From Neobacillus sp. SuZ13 (GTDB lineage: Bacteria > Bacillota > Bacilli > Bacillales > Cytobacillaceae): a stretch of DNA of 64,000 nt. Of the stretch, positions 8,479 to 15,734 are shown piece by piece. Under the pieces are notes generated by a model. It did not search any database and was not told where the DNA came from. It saw nothing but the letters and a program-made list of their open reading frames with translations. The stretch spans positions 4,115,501 through 4,179,500 of the forward strand of contig NZ_CP126107.1 in the NCBI RefSeq assembly GCF_030123365.1. The letters are read 5' to 3'. The translations under genes were made by a program, and so were the position numbers. The number at the start of each line of letters is the position of its first letter. Position 1 is the first letter of the stretch.

Positions 8479-8512
8479 ATCAATGTTTCCATATCTAATG
8501 ATTTGTGATACT

Positions 8513-8532
8513 ATGAATGAATAATCATTCAT
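8513..8532 (+). promoter_or_regulatory. FadR-type operator upstream of the metallo-hydrolase gene
   Basis: The core TGAATGAATAATCATTCA with flanking A and T matches every position of the B. subtilis FadR consensus as I know it (WTGAATGAMTANTCATTCAW). It forms a 22-base palindrome (8512-8533) and ends just before a TATAAT (8536-8541), so a bound repressor would cover the -35 region. FadR represses fatty-acid degradation genes and is released by long-chain acyl-CoA. Confidence 0.7.
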
Positions 8533-8583
8533 AAATATAATGTACGTAACTTTTATGATAAAAAATCCTTTGAGGTGATAGGA

Positions 8584-9474
8584 ATGGAGCGAATTGGACC
8601 AATTATGATTTTGGAAGGCACTAACTACAGTAAAGTCCCTTTTTCCCGCAGTCTTTTCATCGATTGTTCGGAAAAGGTGTTGGTCGATAGTGGAGCGGAT
8701 GCCAAAGCTTTATTGGATGTGGACCGTGAATTCGGGATTGAACTCATCATTAATACCCACTACCATCCCGACCATACCCTTCACAATCATTTGTTTCCCA
8801 ATGCAACTAAAATAATTAATCCAATTGAATTTGAAACGTCACTGACGATTGAAGGGGTTGCACGAGCGAATGGCGTCTATCAGGAATGGGGGCACCTTGG
8901 TGTTGAAAAGTGGAAAAAGTCGCTTCCACAGGAATGGGTGAGAAATCTGGGGGAAATTTCAGGTACGTATGAGTATGAAACGGACTATACCTTTGGGGAT
9001 ATAAGGGTAATATTTATACATACTCCTGGACATACAAGCGGCTTTTCCTGCCCCTACTTTCCTGAATTAGGTGTAGCCTTTGTTGGGGATTATGATATGA
9101 CATCCTTTGGTCCTTGGTATAATGGGACCGATGGAAATATCGAAGATTTCATTGCTTCAGGCAAACGCCTGCTTTCACTTGATGCAGACACCTATATTAC
9201 AGGGCATCAGAAAGGGATATTTTCGAAGCAGGAGTTTAAACTGGCAATGGAGAAATTCTTGGCGATTATTGATCGGCGCGATGAAACAATTGAGAAATAC
9301 GTCCAACAAGGATTAACCTTTGAAGAGCTGACGAAGGTCGGTATCTTTTATCCGAAAAAAAGTTTGGAAAATAACATTCTCTTAACCTGGGAACGCAGTG
9401 GGATTCGCAAGCATTTAGACAGGATGGGACTTTCGATCCCCTTATCTAACACCGAGTTGGTAAATGGTAAATAA
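8584..9474 (+). CDS. Metallo-beta-lactamase-fold hydrolase, likely FadR regulated
   Basis: A 296-residue cytoplasmic MBL-fold enzyme. Metal ligands are visible in order: HYHPDH (HxHxDH motif, about residue 61), His in HTPGHTSG (about 148), Asp in FVGDYD (about 166) and His in TGHQKG (about 210). The chemistry could be thioester, lactone or phosphodiester hydrolysis; no feature here decides it. The ATG at 8584 has GAGGTGAT five to six bases upstream; an in-frame GTG at 8575 overlaps that site. It is transcribed alone, with its own terminator. The FadR-type operator suggests a role in fatty acid or acyl-CoA metabolism, which would make thioesterase activity the first guess. Confidence 0.88.
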   Translation: MERIGPIMILEGTNYSKVPFSRSLFIDCSEKVLVDSGADAKALLDVDREFGIELIINTHYHPDHTLHNHLFPNATKIINPIEFETSLTIEGVARANGVYQEWGHLGVEKWKKSLPQEWVRNLGEISGTYEYETDYTFGDIRVIFIHTPGHTSGFSCPYFPELGVAFVGDYDMTSFGPWYNGTDGNIEDFIASGKRLLSLDADTYITGHQKGIFSKQEFKLAMEKFLAIIDRRDETIEKYVQQGLTFEELTKVGIFYPKKSLENNILLTWERSGIRKHLDRMGLSIPLSNTELVNGK

Positions 9475-9477
9475 ATA

Positions 9478-9511
9478 GGATGGTGGCCGGTAATGTGGCA
9501 CCATCCTTTTT
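9478..9511 (+). terminator. Terminator of the MBL hydrolase gene
   Basis: GGATGGTG (9478-9485) pairs with CACCATCC (9499-9506), followed by five T. Confidence 0.8.
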
Positions 9512-9513
9512 GG

Positions 9514-10356
9514 CTATTCCGTATAATACATTAAAGCGATTGTACCAGGTCCAGTGTGAGTACTTATTGTAGGACCGGTATAATCAATCGAGATATTTTG
9601 ATAGCCTGTTAATTCCATGATTGCTTCTTTAAGTTTTGATGAAAGTTGAAACGCTTCGGCATGAACAATGCCTGCGCCAAGTATGGTTTTCCCTTTAACA
9701 TCTTCTGAAAATTGTTTAGCCAAATATTTAACCACTTGGGTATGACTTCGAACCTTGGCAACTGGGTTGTATTCAGCTCCTTCAAGTGAGGCAATTGGCT
9801 TGATATTTAGTAACGAGCCTATAAAGGCCTTCCCTTTACCGATTCGTCCGCCCTTCACCATGTTTTCAAGCGTGTCGACCATAATATAAAGTTTGGTATT
9901 TTCACGTATCTTGTCTAGGCGTGTTAAGATTTCCTCGATACTCTTTCCTTGCTTTGCCATTTCTGCTGCTTCCTTGACCTGGAACTGAAGCGCCAATGAA
10001 ATAAACAACGAGTCAACAACGGTGACTTTTGTTTTCGTCATTTGTGCAGCGCTTTCAGCAGAACGAACGGTTCCGCTCATTTTACCTGTCATGTGGATCG
10101 ATAATACCTCATAACCTTCATCCCCGAGCCGGTCGTACACTTCAAGGAAGGTTCCAGCAGAAGGTTGCGAACTTTTCGGTAATTCTTCAGATTGTTTCAT
10201 CACTTGAATATATTCGGCCACATCTATGTCTACTCTATCTAAGTATGATTCTCCATTTATAGTTACGGACAAGGGGACAACTACTATACCAAGTTGTTCC
10301 GCCATTTCTAATGGCATGTCCATCGTTGAATCGGTTACAATTTTAATTTTGCTCAA
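9514..10356 (-). CDS. DegV family fatty-acid-binding protein
   Basis: DegV/FakB-type proteins bind a fatty acid and present it to the fatty acid kinase FakA. At 280 residues it has the normal length, with the N-terminal KIVTDSTMDM (the DST motif contacts the carboxylate), LPKSSQPSAG (about 63) and the C-terminal STHTGPGTIA (about 266). The start is TTG at 10356 behind GGGAAG; upstream in-frame codons have no ribosome site. A second family member lies at 30815-31663. fakA itself is not in the window. Confidence 0.9.
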   Translation of the reverse strand: MSKIKIVTDSTMDMPLEMAEQLGIVVVPLSVTINGESYLDRVDIDVAEYIQVMKQSEELPKSSQPSAGTFLEVYDRLGDEGYEVLSIHMTGKMSGTVRSAESAAQMTKTKVTVVDSLFISLALQFQVKEAAEMAKQGKSIEEILTRLDKIRENTKLYIMVDTLENMVKGGRIGKGKAFIGSLLNIKPIASLEGAEYNPVAKVRSHTQVVKYLAKQFSEDVKGKTILGAGIVHAEAFQLSSKLKEAIMELTGYQNISIDYTGPTISTHTGPGTIALMYYTE

Positions 10357-10452
10357 AACAGTCACTTCCCTACCAGTACTGCTTTGTATTATACAGTTAA
10401 GTGCAGTGGAAAGGAATAACATACATCACTTTTGATGATTTTTTAAAATTAA

Positions 10453-10484
10453 AGAGCACCGCAGGGGATCCCCGGCGATGCTCT
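10453..10484 (-). terminator. Terminator of ypmP
   Basis: AGAGCA (10453-10458) pairs with TGCTCT (10479-10484), with an inner CGC/GCG pairing, followed on the minus strand by a U-rich run. Confidence 0.7.
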
Positions 10485-10491
10485 GGATGCA

Positions 10492-10743
10492 TTAAGCGTT
10501 ATTCTTTAATTCTCCTATTTTAAACAAGCGTTCATAATCAGGCCATTTCATGATCTTTTTAAGATAATCTTTAAAGGAATAGCATTTTTTCAAGCTTTTT
10601 TCCTCATAGAGCGACGTAACATACGTCTGTAAACGAGCTTGGATCATAAATTTATAAGTGCTATCTTCCTCCAATACAGGAATTTCAATAATTTTAACCT
10701 TCTGTCCAATAACATTTTTGAACTCTAGGCTTTTGAATAACAA
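10492..10743 (-). CDS. ypmP: YpmP family protein (DUF2535)
   Basis: A small conserved Bacillaceae protein of unknown function. Starting at TTG 10743 gives 83 residues beginning LLFKSLEFKNVIGQKVKIIE, the YpmP/DUF2535 N-terminus and, as far as I recall, the same length as B. subtilis YpmP. GAGG lies nine bases upstream. The reading frame stays open further upstream but without a ribosome site. Soluble, no membrane segment. In B. subtilis ypmP is next to ypmQ; here about 6 kb (the gerABC, MBL and degV genes) separates them. Confidence 0.75.
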   Translation of the reverse strand: MLFKSLEFKNVIGQKVKIIEIPVLEEDSTYKFMIQARLQTYVTSLYEEKSLKKCYSFKDYLKKIMKWPDYERLFKIGELKNNA

Positions 10744-10770
10744 AATATCAATCCTCGTTTTCACCCGTTT

Positions 10771-10785
10771 GTGTATATTATACAC
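10771..10785. promoter_or_regulatory. Perfect 15-base palindrome at the ypmP promoter
   Basis: GTGTATATTATACAC (GTGTATA-T-TATACAC) lies 28 bases upstream of the ypmP start and contains TATAAT on the minus strand, so it may be both a -10 box and an operator. Confidence 0.4.
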
Positions 10786-10875
10786 CTAATGCGGTTCGAA
10801 ATGTGTCTAAATATGCTTGGGTAAGAGAAATATTTATGACTTTATTCTTACTTGTATATTTATAAAAACAGCAAA

Positions 10876-10902
10876 AAACAGGACCTGTGGAATGGCCTGT
10901 TT
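10876..10902 (-). terminator. Terminator of the broken zinc-ribbon gene
   Basis: AAACAGG (10876-10882) pairs with CCTGTTT (10896-10902), with an inner CC/GG pairing and a bulged A, followed on the minus strand by a U-rich run. Confidence 0.65.
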
Positions 10903-10932
10903 ATCTACTTGGAAGTTTTGAAATTATAAGGT

Positions 10933-11117
10933 CTAACTTGGGGGCTTTGAAGATTTGTTTTGGTGGGAGTAACCATTTTGGATAAGGAACAATTGCGGTT
11001 TCACTTTTTGACGCGATTCAGCATCTTGAGATTTGGTTTTGGTAAGATCACGGTTGCAGGTAGGACAGTGCCACGTTCCGATGGATTTTGGCAATTTGGG
11101 CAGAGTTTCTTGTACAT
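10933..11117 (-). pseudogene. Small zinc-ribbon protein gene, frameshifted
   Basis: From ATG 11117 (GGAG nine bases upstream) the frame reads MYKKLCPNCQNPS and then runs into unrelated sequence. The next frame reads GTWHCPTCNRDLTKTKSQDA and continues to a stop at 10933. Adding one A to the four-A run at 11086-11089 joins them into a 61-residue protein with MYKKLCPNCQKSIGTWHCPT, i.e. two CPxC knuckles eight residues apart, the hallmark of a zinc ribbon. It has its own terminator. It is either a true pseudogene or a homopolymer sequencing error. Function unknown. Confidence 0.6.
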
Positions 11118-11260
11118 CTGGGGCAACTCCAATCTTAATTAAATTCGAGAATTTAATTTTGCTTAAAAAAATTTTATTAATTAAAAATTTAAAATAGATC
11201 TTGACTCTGGATTTCAATTAAATCAAGGTCCTGTTATTAATCGTTCGCAAATTTTTTACG

Positions 11261-11386
11261 TCATTTAATATAGAATTGAAGAATTGACCCTATTAAAACT
11301 AACACCGCTCCGGATACTAAAATATTAAACATATTTGTTCTAGTCTCTGGAAGTTTTGGCCCATCAACTGGTAGAGTTCCTCCCTG
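11261..11386 (-). pseudogene. C-terminal remnant of an LPXTG cell-wall-anchored protein
   Basis: The frame has no start codon at its left end and opens after a TAG at 11387-11389. It encodes QGGTLPVDGPKLPETRTN, then a hydrophobic segment (MFNILVSGAVLVLIGSILQF) and the tail YIK. LPETR followed by a membrane segment and a positive tail is a sortase sorting signal. Only 41 codons remain, so this is the tail of a lost surface adhesin. It ends exactly where the next remnant begins on the other strand. Confidence 0.65.
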
Positions 11387-11551
11387 CTAGAGGAGTCTAA
11401 ACCGAAGATCCATGAGGACATCGAACTGGATGAGGAATGGAAGATTTTGATCTGCCAGGCGATTGAGGATGGTTTAATGAAAGAAGACTTTCATGAGTAT
11501 CGCAACTACATAAAATTTCAGTCATGGATGAAAGAACAGAACAAAGGATAA
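11375..11551 (+). pseudogene. SinI-like anti-repressor fragment lacking a start codon
   Basis: An open frame of 58 codons with no ATG, GTG or TTG before codon 27. It carries IELDEEWKILICQAIEDGLM and then KEDFHEYRNYIKFQSW, which fits the SinI-type dimerisation helices (consensus LDEEWxxLIxEAxxxGLxxEEFRxF) that bind and inactivate SinR. AGAGGAG at 11389-11395 looks like a leftover ribosome site but has no start at the right distance. It still has a good terminator. Probably truncated by the same event that cut the LPXTG gene. Confidence 0.55.
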
Positions 11552-11558
11552 AAAATAT

Positions 11559-11596
11559 GCCCCCATTCCTAATGGAATGAGGGCTCATTTTTTTTG
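11559..11596 (+). terminator. Terminator after the SinI-like fragment
   Basis: Bases 11559-11569 pair with 11574-11584 (one mismatch), with a TAAT loop, followed by an eight-T run. It may also serve tatC on the other strand. Confidence 0.75.
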
Positions 11597-11610
11597 CTAT
11601 CACAGCCTAT

Positions 11611-12351
11611 TTACGCTTCAACCATCTCTTCTGTATCCTCATCTTGCTGCTTTTTCAACCGTTTACGATAGACAAATTTCGATAAATTAATGCTGATTTC
11701 GTACAGCAGTAAAAGTGGTACGGTTACAACAAAATCAGACATAAAGTCTGGTGGTGTAATAACAATCGCAATTATAATAAGTACGAAATAGGCATACTTA
11801 CGAATTTTTGAAAGAACAAACGGATTGATGATTCCCAGCGAAGTTAAAAACATGACAACAACTGGAAGTTCAAACAATACCCCGAATGGAAGGGTCATGT
11901 TCAAGATAAAGCTAAAATATCTTTCGGCTGTGAAGTTTGTGACAAACATATCTTTGCCTATGTTCACTAAAAAGTCTAACACCATTGGGAAAATGACAAA
12001 ATATCCAAAGGCTAAACCAATAATAAATAGGAAAAATAAAGCTGGAACGTAGGATAGGGTTATTCTTCTTTCAATCGGTTTCAAGGCCGGTCTCACAAAC
12101 AGCCAAATTTGTAAAGCAAGGACTGGAATGGTTCCTGCCACGGCAATAACGGTTGCCAGCATGAAATAGATCCACATAATATCACTAGGGCCGAGAACTA
12201 GTAGTTTTTCATTTCCAACAAACCATTTATAGATATCATCAACATAAATAAAACCAACAATAAAAAAAACTACAAAGGCAAGTGCTGAAATAATAATCCG
12301 TTTGCGCAGTTCCTCTAAATGATCCACCAAATTTAATTCTCTATCATCCAT
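11611..12351 (-). CDS. tatC: Twin-arginine translocase subunit TatC
   Basis: The six-segment membrane receptor of the Tat pathway, which binds RR signal peptides and exports folded proteins. At 246 residues it has the usual length, with the N-terminal LVDHLEELRKRIIIS motif and the cytoplasmic/first-periplasmic-loop conserved residues, and FAYFGYFVIFP-like segment (FGYFVIFPMVLDF, about 119). ATG 12351 has GGGGAA six bases upstream. tatA lies 175 bases upstream on the same strand, separated by a terminator, so tatC transcripts come from read-through or from a promoter in the gap. Confidence 0.95.
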   Translation of the reverse strand: MDDRELNLVDHLEELRKRIIISALAFVVFFIVGFIYVDDIYKWFVGNEKLLVLGPSDIMWIYFMLATVIAVAGTIPVLALQIWLFVRPALKPIERRITLSYVPALFFLFIIGLAFGYFVIFPMVLDFLVNIGKDMFVTNFTAERYFSFILNMTLPFGVLFELPVVVMFLTSLGIINPFVLSKIRKYAYFVLIIIAIVITPPDFMSDFVVTVPLLLLYEISINLSKFVYRKRLKKQQDEDTEEMVEA

Positions 12352-12500
12352 GTACTTCCCCTGCCAATTTCAAAAGATTAAAAAAGAGCACGTGCTTGTA
12401 CTCTAAGTAAAACAACTTTAGTTATGATTATATACGAAATGTCCCATAAAATTCCTTAATCATGGTCAAAATTTTTTTATAGACTTAAATTAAAGAAGAA

Positions 12501-12528
12501 AAGGTGTAAGACGGAAATCTCACACCTT
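12501..12528 (-). terminator. Terminator between tatA and tatC
   Basis: AAGGTGT (12501-12507) pairs with ACACCTT (12522-12528), followed on the minus strand by UUUUCUU. It overlaps the tatA stop. Confidence 0.65.
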
Positions 12529-12727
12529 ATTTAGTCAAGTTTTTCTTTTCTTCATCAATGTCAATGTCTTTCATGACATCATCAGTAAGTTCACGTGTGG
12601 ACTTTTTAAATTCCTTTAAGGTTTGTCCGAACGCACGGCCGATTTCTGGAAGTTTCTTAGGTCCGAATATAATTAATGCAAGTGTTAAAATCAAAATCAA
12701 TCCGGGTACTCCGATATTAGAAAACAT
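12527..12727 (-). CDS. tatA: Twin-arginine translocase subunit TatA
   Basis: The pore-forming Tat subunit: 66 residues, an N-terminal membrane helix (VPGLILILTLALIIFGPKKL) with the conserved FGPKKLPEIGRAFG hinge, an amphipathic helix and a charged tail. ATG 12727 has GGGG ten bases upstream. A 12-base palindrome, GGATGTACATCC, lies between the ribosome site and the start. The 213 bases from here to dfrA are AT-rich and hold no gene I can support. Confidence 0.95.
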   Translation of the reverse strand: MFSNIGVPGLILILTLALIIFGPKKLPEIGRAFGQTLKEFKKSTRELTDDVMKDIDIDEEKKNLTK

Positions 12728-12940
12728 GGATGTACATCCCCTTTAATTGTTTATTATTGCTACTATGATTATAGTACCAAAAATCCTTTTTAGGTAAATT
12801 ATCATCAATAATTCATAGTAAATTCACAATATCTATATAAAGCAACAACTATGTGATATTTAGTATTGCTTAACACATTATAAATTACTACTGATAATTT
12901 AACAATTACAACGTAATGAAGTCAAATAATAAATTATGAT

Positions 12941-13435
12941 TTACACTTTAGACTTTCTATCATAAATTCTAAACTCATAATCATACGGATTTTTATCATC
13001 TCTTGGTCCTTTTTCATTAGACACTAGTTCCCAATCGCTTGGATCAAATTCAGGAAAGAACGTGTCGCCTGCAAATTCATCATGAATAACTGTAATGTAA
13101 AGACGATCCACGAATGCAAATGTCTCTTTGAATATTTCTGCTCCGCCAATCACAAAGATTTCATCGTTTTGCTTTCGGCAATATTTGACAAAGTTTTCAA
13201 CCGAGGTAAAAACAGTACAATCTTCACTCCGATAATCAGCTTGGCGAGTGATGACAATATTCTCTCTGCCTGGAAGAACACGGCCAATGGATTCATGCGT
13301 TTTTCTTCCCATCGCAATCGGATGGCCCATGGTAACCCGCTTAAAGAACTTTAAATCCTCGGGTAAATGCCAAGGAAGTTGATTATCTTTCCCAATTACT
13401 CTATTTTCGTCCATCGCGACAATAAAGGAAATCAT
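12941..13435 (-). CDS. dfrA: Dihydrofolate reductase
   Basis: Reduces dihydrofolate to tetrahydrofolate with NADPH, regenerating the cofactor oxidised by ThyA. The 164-residue protein has the N-terminal MISFIVAMDENRVIGKDNQL with LPWHLPEDLKFFK (catalytic Asp/Glu region, about residue 27), MGRKTHESIG (about 43) and FVIGGAEIF (about 94). Its ATG overlaps the thyA stop by four bases, so the two are translationally coupled. The residues normally altered in trimethoprim resistance look ordinary. Confidence 0.97.
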   Translation of the reverse strand: MISFIVAMDENRVIGKDNQLPWHLPEDLKFFKRVTMGHPIAMGRKTHESIGRVLPGRENIVITRQADYRSEDCTVFTSVENFVKYCRKQNDEIFVIGGAEIFKETFAFVDRLYITVIHDEFAGDTFFPEFDPSDWELVSNEKGPRDDKNPYDYEFRIYDRKSKV

Positions 13436-14226
13436 ACACTGACCACTCCTTTAATATGGGGATGTGGGTCATAACCTTCAAGTGTAAAGTCTTCATACTC
13501 AAAAGAATAGATATCCTTAACGGACGGATTTATTTTGAGAACAGGCAAGGCACGAGGGTCTCTCCCCATTTGTAACTTTACTTGTTCGAGATGATTTTGA
13601 TATATATGAACATCACCGAATGTATGGATAAATTCGCCTGGTTCAAGGTCACATACCTGAGCGATCATCATTGTCAGAAGAGCATAGGATGCAATGTTAA
13701 ATGGGACGCCAAGAAAGACATCTGCTGAGCGTTGGTAAAGCTGACAGGATAATTTTCCGTCTGCCACATAAAATTGGAACATGCAGTGGCATGGTGGCAG
13801 CGCCATGTTGTCAATTTCTGCTACATTCCAAGCATTAACCAGCAGTCTTCTGGAATTAGGATTTGTTTTGATTTGATCGATGAGTTCACTAATTTGATCA
13901 ACAGTTTTACCGTCTGCCCCTGTCCATGAACGCCATTGATGACCATAAACAGGACCCAATTCTCCGTTTTCATCGGCCCATTCATTCCAAATACGGACAC
14001 CATTCTCTTGTAAATATCGAACGTTGGTATCACCATTTAAAAACCAAAGTAGTTCATAGATAATTGATTTTAAATGCAGCTTTTTCGTAGTCATAAGCGG
14101 AAACCCTTCCGCTAAATTAAATCTCATTTGATACCCGAAGGTGCTAATCGTTCCCGTACCTGTTCGGTCGCCCTTTACGTTTCCATTTTCAAGGACATGC
14201 TTACACAAATCTAAATATTGCTTCAA
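13432..14226 (-). CDS. thyA: Thymidylate synthase (ThyA type)
   Basis: Makes dTMP from dUMP with methylene-tetrahydrofolate. TTG at 14226 with GGGAG nine bases upstream gives 264 residues starting LKQYLDLCKHVLENG, the standard ThyA length; upstream in-frame codons have no ribosome site. The catalytic Cys is in LPPCHCMFQFY (about residue 146), and the dUMP-binding motif RSADVFLGVPFNIASY follows (about 166). Operon thyA-dfrA as in B. subtilis thyB-dfrA. Confidence 0.96.
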   Translation of the reverse strand: MKQYLDLCKHVLENGNVKGDRTGTGTISTFGYQMRFNLAEGFPLMTTKKLHLKSIIYELLWFLNGDTNVRYLQENGVRIWNEWADENGELGPVYGHQWRSWTGADGKTVDQISELIDQIKTNPNSRRLLVNAWNVAEIDNMALPPCHCMFQFYVADGKLSCQLYQRSADVFLGVPFNIASYALLTMMIAQVCDLEPGEFIHTFGDVHIYQNHLEQVKLQMGRDPRALPVLKINPSVKDIYSFEYEDFTLEGYDPHPHIKGVVSV

Positions 14227-14281
14227 CCCGGACAACTCCCTTATCTGCACATATTCATCTATTTTAACAATCAAAGACAAA

Positions 14282-14989
14282 TTAGTGAAGTGATAGTTGT
14301 TTCATAAATTCAAATGTTTTCGGTGCTTTCTTCCGTAATAGTTCTTTCGATTCAGTATTTAAATAGTACATTGCAAAAGTCTCAGCAAAATATTCTTCTG
14401 GATATTGAAAATAACTGTTGCCCGGAAATAATTGTTCATGTTCCGATTCCAACATATTCAAAAATTCTTTCGAGCCACTAATTTCATTAAACACATAATG
14501 ATCGATGGAATGTGCCAGTTCATGTAATTCCAAATTTACAGAACCGTGGCCATGCCCTTTATCACTCGCACCGATTTTAACCAATACCACCTTTGAACCG
14601 CCAATCCCAGGGACATCATCCCAGGTTACATTATTGGTATATCCTCTTGGAATTTTCCCTTTTAGGTGACTTGCTGTTGGATTATCTGTTAGCTTCCCAG
14701 TAAAAAGTTTCAAACGGATTCCTTGGTTTTTTACTTTATTTAAAATATAGCCGGGGATTGAATCAATTCTGTTAATCATTGCAGCCGCTTCTTTTTGATC
14801 AAAACTTTGCTTAGGTAAGACAATAATTTGATCGAGAAGTGATAATGATTGATCTATTTTAAGTGATTGGTAGAGTACAGAATTCGTCGAATAATCTCCA
14901 AGCCAAACACCATCATAAGATGCTTGCGAAGTAGTGATTGATGATAGAAATAATCCAGCGATTATTACTGAAACGATAGTTTTTCGCAC
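14282..14989 (-). CDS. Secreted zinc metalloprotease, anthrax lethal factor-like (M34 family)
   Basis: A 235-residue exported protein: signal peptide MRKTIVSVIIAGLFLSSITT ending near ASYDG, then a compact catalytic domain. HELAHSIDHYV (HExxH, about residue 156) and EEYFAETFAMYYLN (about 197, giving the third ligand Glu and the aromatic-rich helix) match the ATLF/M34 group, which includes lethal factor and the Pro-Pro endopeptidases. The start is GTG 14989 behind GGGGAT. It lies just upstream of thyA but is probably transcribed separately. The protein has no toxin-type binding domain and could process the cell's own surface or spore proteins. Confidence 0.8.
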   Translation of the reverse strand: MRKTIVSVIIAGLFLSSITTSQASYDGVWLGDYSTNSVLYQSLKIDQSLSLLDQIIVLPKQSFDQKEAAAMINRIDSIPGYILNKVKNQGIRLKLFTGKLTDNPTASHLKGKIPRGYTNNVTWDDVPGIGGSKVVLVKIGASDKGHGHGSVNLELHELAHSIDHYVFNEISGSKEFLNMLESEHEQLFPGNSYFQYPEEYFAETFAMYYLNTESKELLRKKAPKTFEFMKQLSLH

Positions 14990-15091
14990 CCTATCATCCC
15001 CTTGTCATTTCATAGATTACTTGAATTATAACATGGGAACACGAATGCAGTTTCAGAAAATTATAAGGAATTACTGGATAAAAAAAGGGAA

Positions 15092-15114
15092 GAAGCTGCC
15101 AAAACGGCAGCTTC
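15092..15114 (-). terminator. Terminator of the yceG-telA-terD operon
   Basis: GAAGCTGCC (15092-15100) pairs perfectly with GGCAGCTTC (15106-15114); the minus strand continues into UUUUUU. Confidence 0.88.
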
Positions 15115-15121
15115 CTTAAAG

Positions 15122-15700
15122 TTACACTTCTAAACCATAATTTCGGCAAAGGGCTGCTAATCCACCTGCAAAACCACTGCCAATTGCATTAAATTTCCAA
15201 TCGCCATTATGACGATAAAGTTCACAAAAAACAACGGCTGTCTCTACGGAAAAGTCCTCGCCAAGATCAAAGCGCAATATCTCATTATCCGTATCTTCAT
15301 CAACTAGGCGAACAAAAGCGTTGGAGACTTGGCCGAAATTTTGAAATCTTGCCTCTGCATCATGAATGGTTACTGTAATGGCGATCCGGTGCACATGTGA
15401 TGGGACTTTACTGAAGTCAATCTTGATCTGTTCATCGTCTCCGTCACCTTCACCCGTACGATTATCTCCTGTATGTTCAACCGAACCTGAAGGGTGGACG
15501 AGTTGATTGTAAAAAATAAAGTCCGAATCGTTAACGACTCTGCCATTCGCATCAGCTAAAAACGCCGATGCATCCAAGTCAAAGTCATTTCCGCCATGAT
15601 AACGATTCGTATCCCAGCCCAGACCACAAACTACTTTCGTTAAGCCTGGGTTTGTTTTTGTTAAATCAATTCTTTGCCCCTTTGACAAGTTAATACCCAA
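15122..15700 (-). CDS. terD: TerD family protein (third TerD of the cluster)
   Basis: A TerD-domain protein of 192 residues. TerD proteins bind Ca2+ and act at the cytoplasmic membrane face in tellurite, phage and envelope stress. The Ca-binding motif NDFDLDASAFL (about residue 38) and GDGDDEQIKIDFSKVP (about 85) are intact. The TTG start at 15700 follows GAGGTGA. It is the last gene of the operon that begins at yceG, 34 bases after the second TerD. B. subtilis has the equivalent set yceC-yceD-yceE. Confidence 0.93.
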   Translation of the reverse strand: MGINLSKGQRIDLTKTNPGLTKVVCGLGWDTNRYHGGNDFDLDASAFLADANGRVVNDSDFIFYNQLVHPSGSVEHTGDNRTGEGDGDDEQIKIDFSKVPSHVHRIAITVTIHDAEARFQNFGQVSNAFVRLVDEDTDNEILRFDLGEDFSVETAVVFCELYRHNGDWKFNAIGSGFAGGLAALCRNYGLEV

Positions 15701-15734
15701 AAGGAATCACCTCAATTTGAACTTTTTACCTTAC

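Noticed and set aside
8393..8500. SigG promoter for the gerA-gerB-gerC operon
   Set aside because: A GATAATA can be found, but no acceptable -35 box at 17-18 bases; not reported as a feature.
11086..11106. Slippery heptamer CCCAAAT in the zinc-ribbon gene, as a programmed -1 frameshift site
   Set aside because: It is in the right frame, but slipping there would lose the second Cys of the first CPxC pair. A one-base change in the later A4 run restores both knuckles, so a plain indel is simpler.
10960..11142. 60-residue plus-strand reading frame opposite the zinc-ribbon gene
   Set aside because: It is the antisense of the zinc-ribbon coding sequence and terminator side and has no ribosome site; the minus strand has matching knuckles, ribosome site and terminator.
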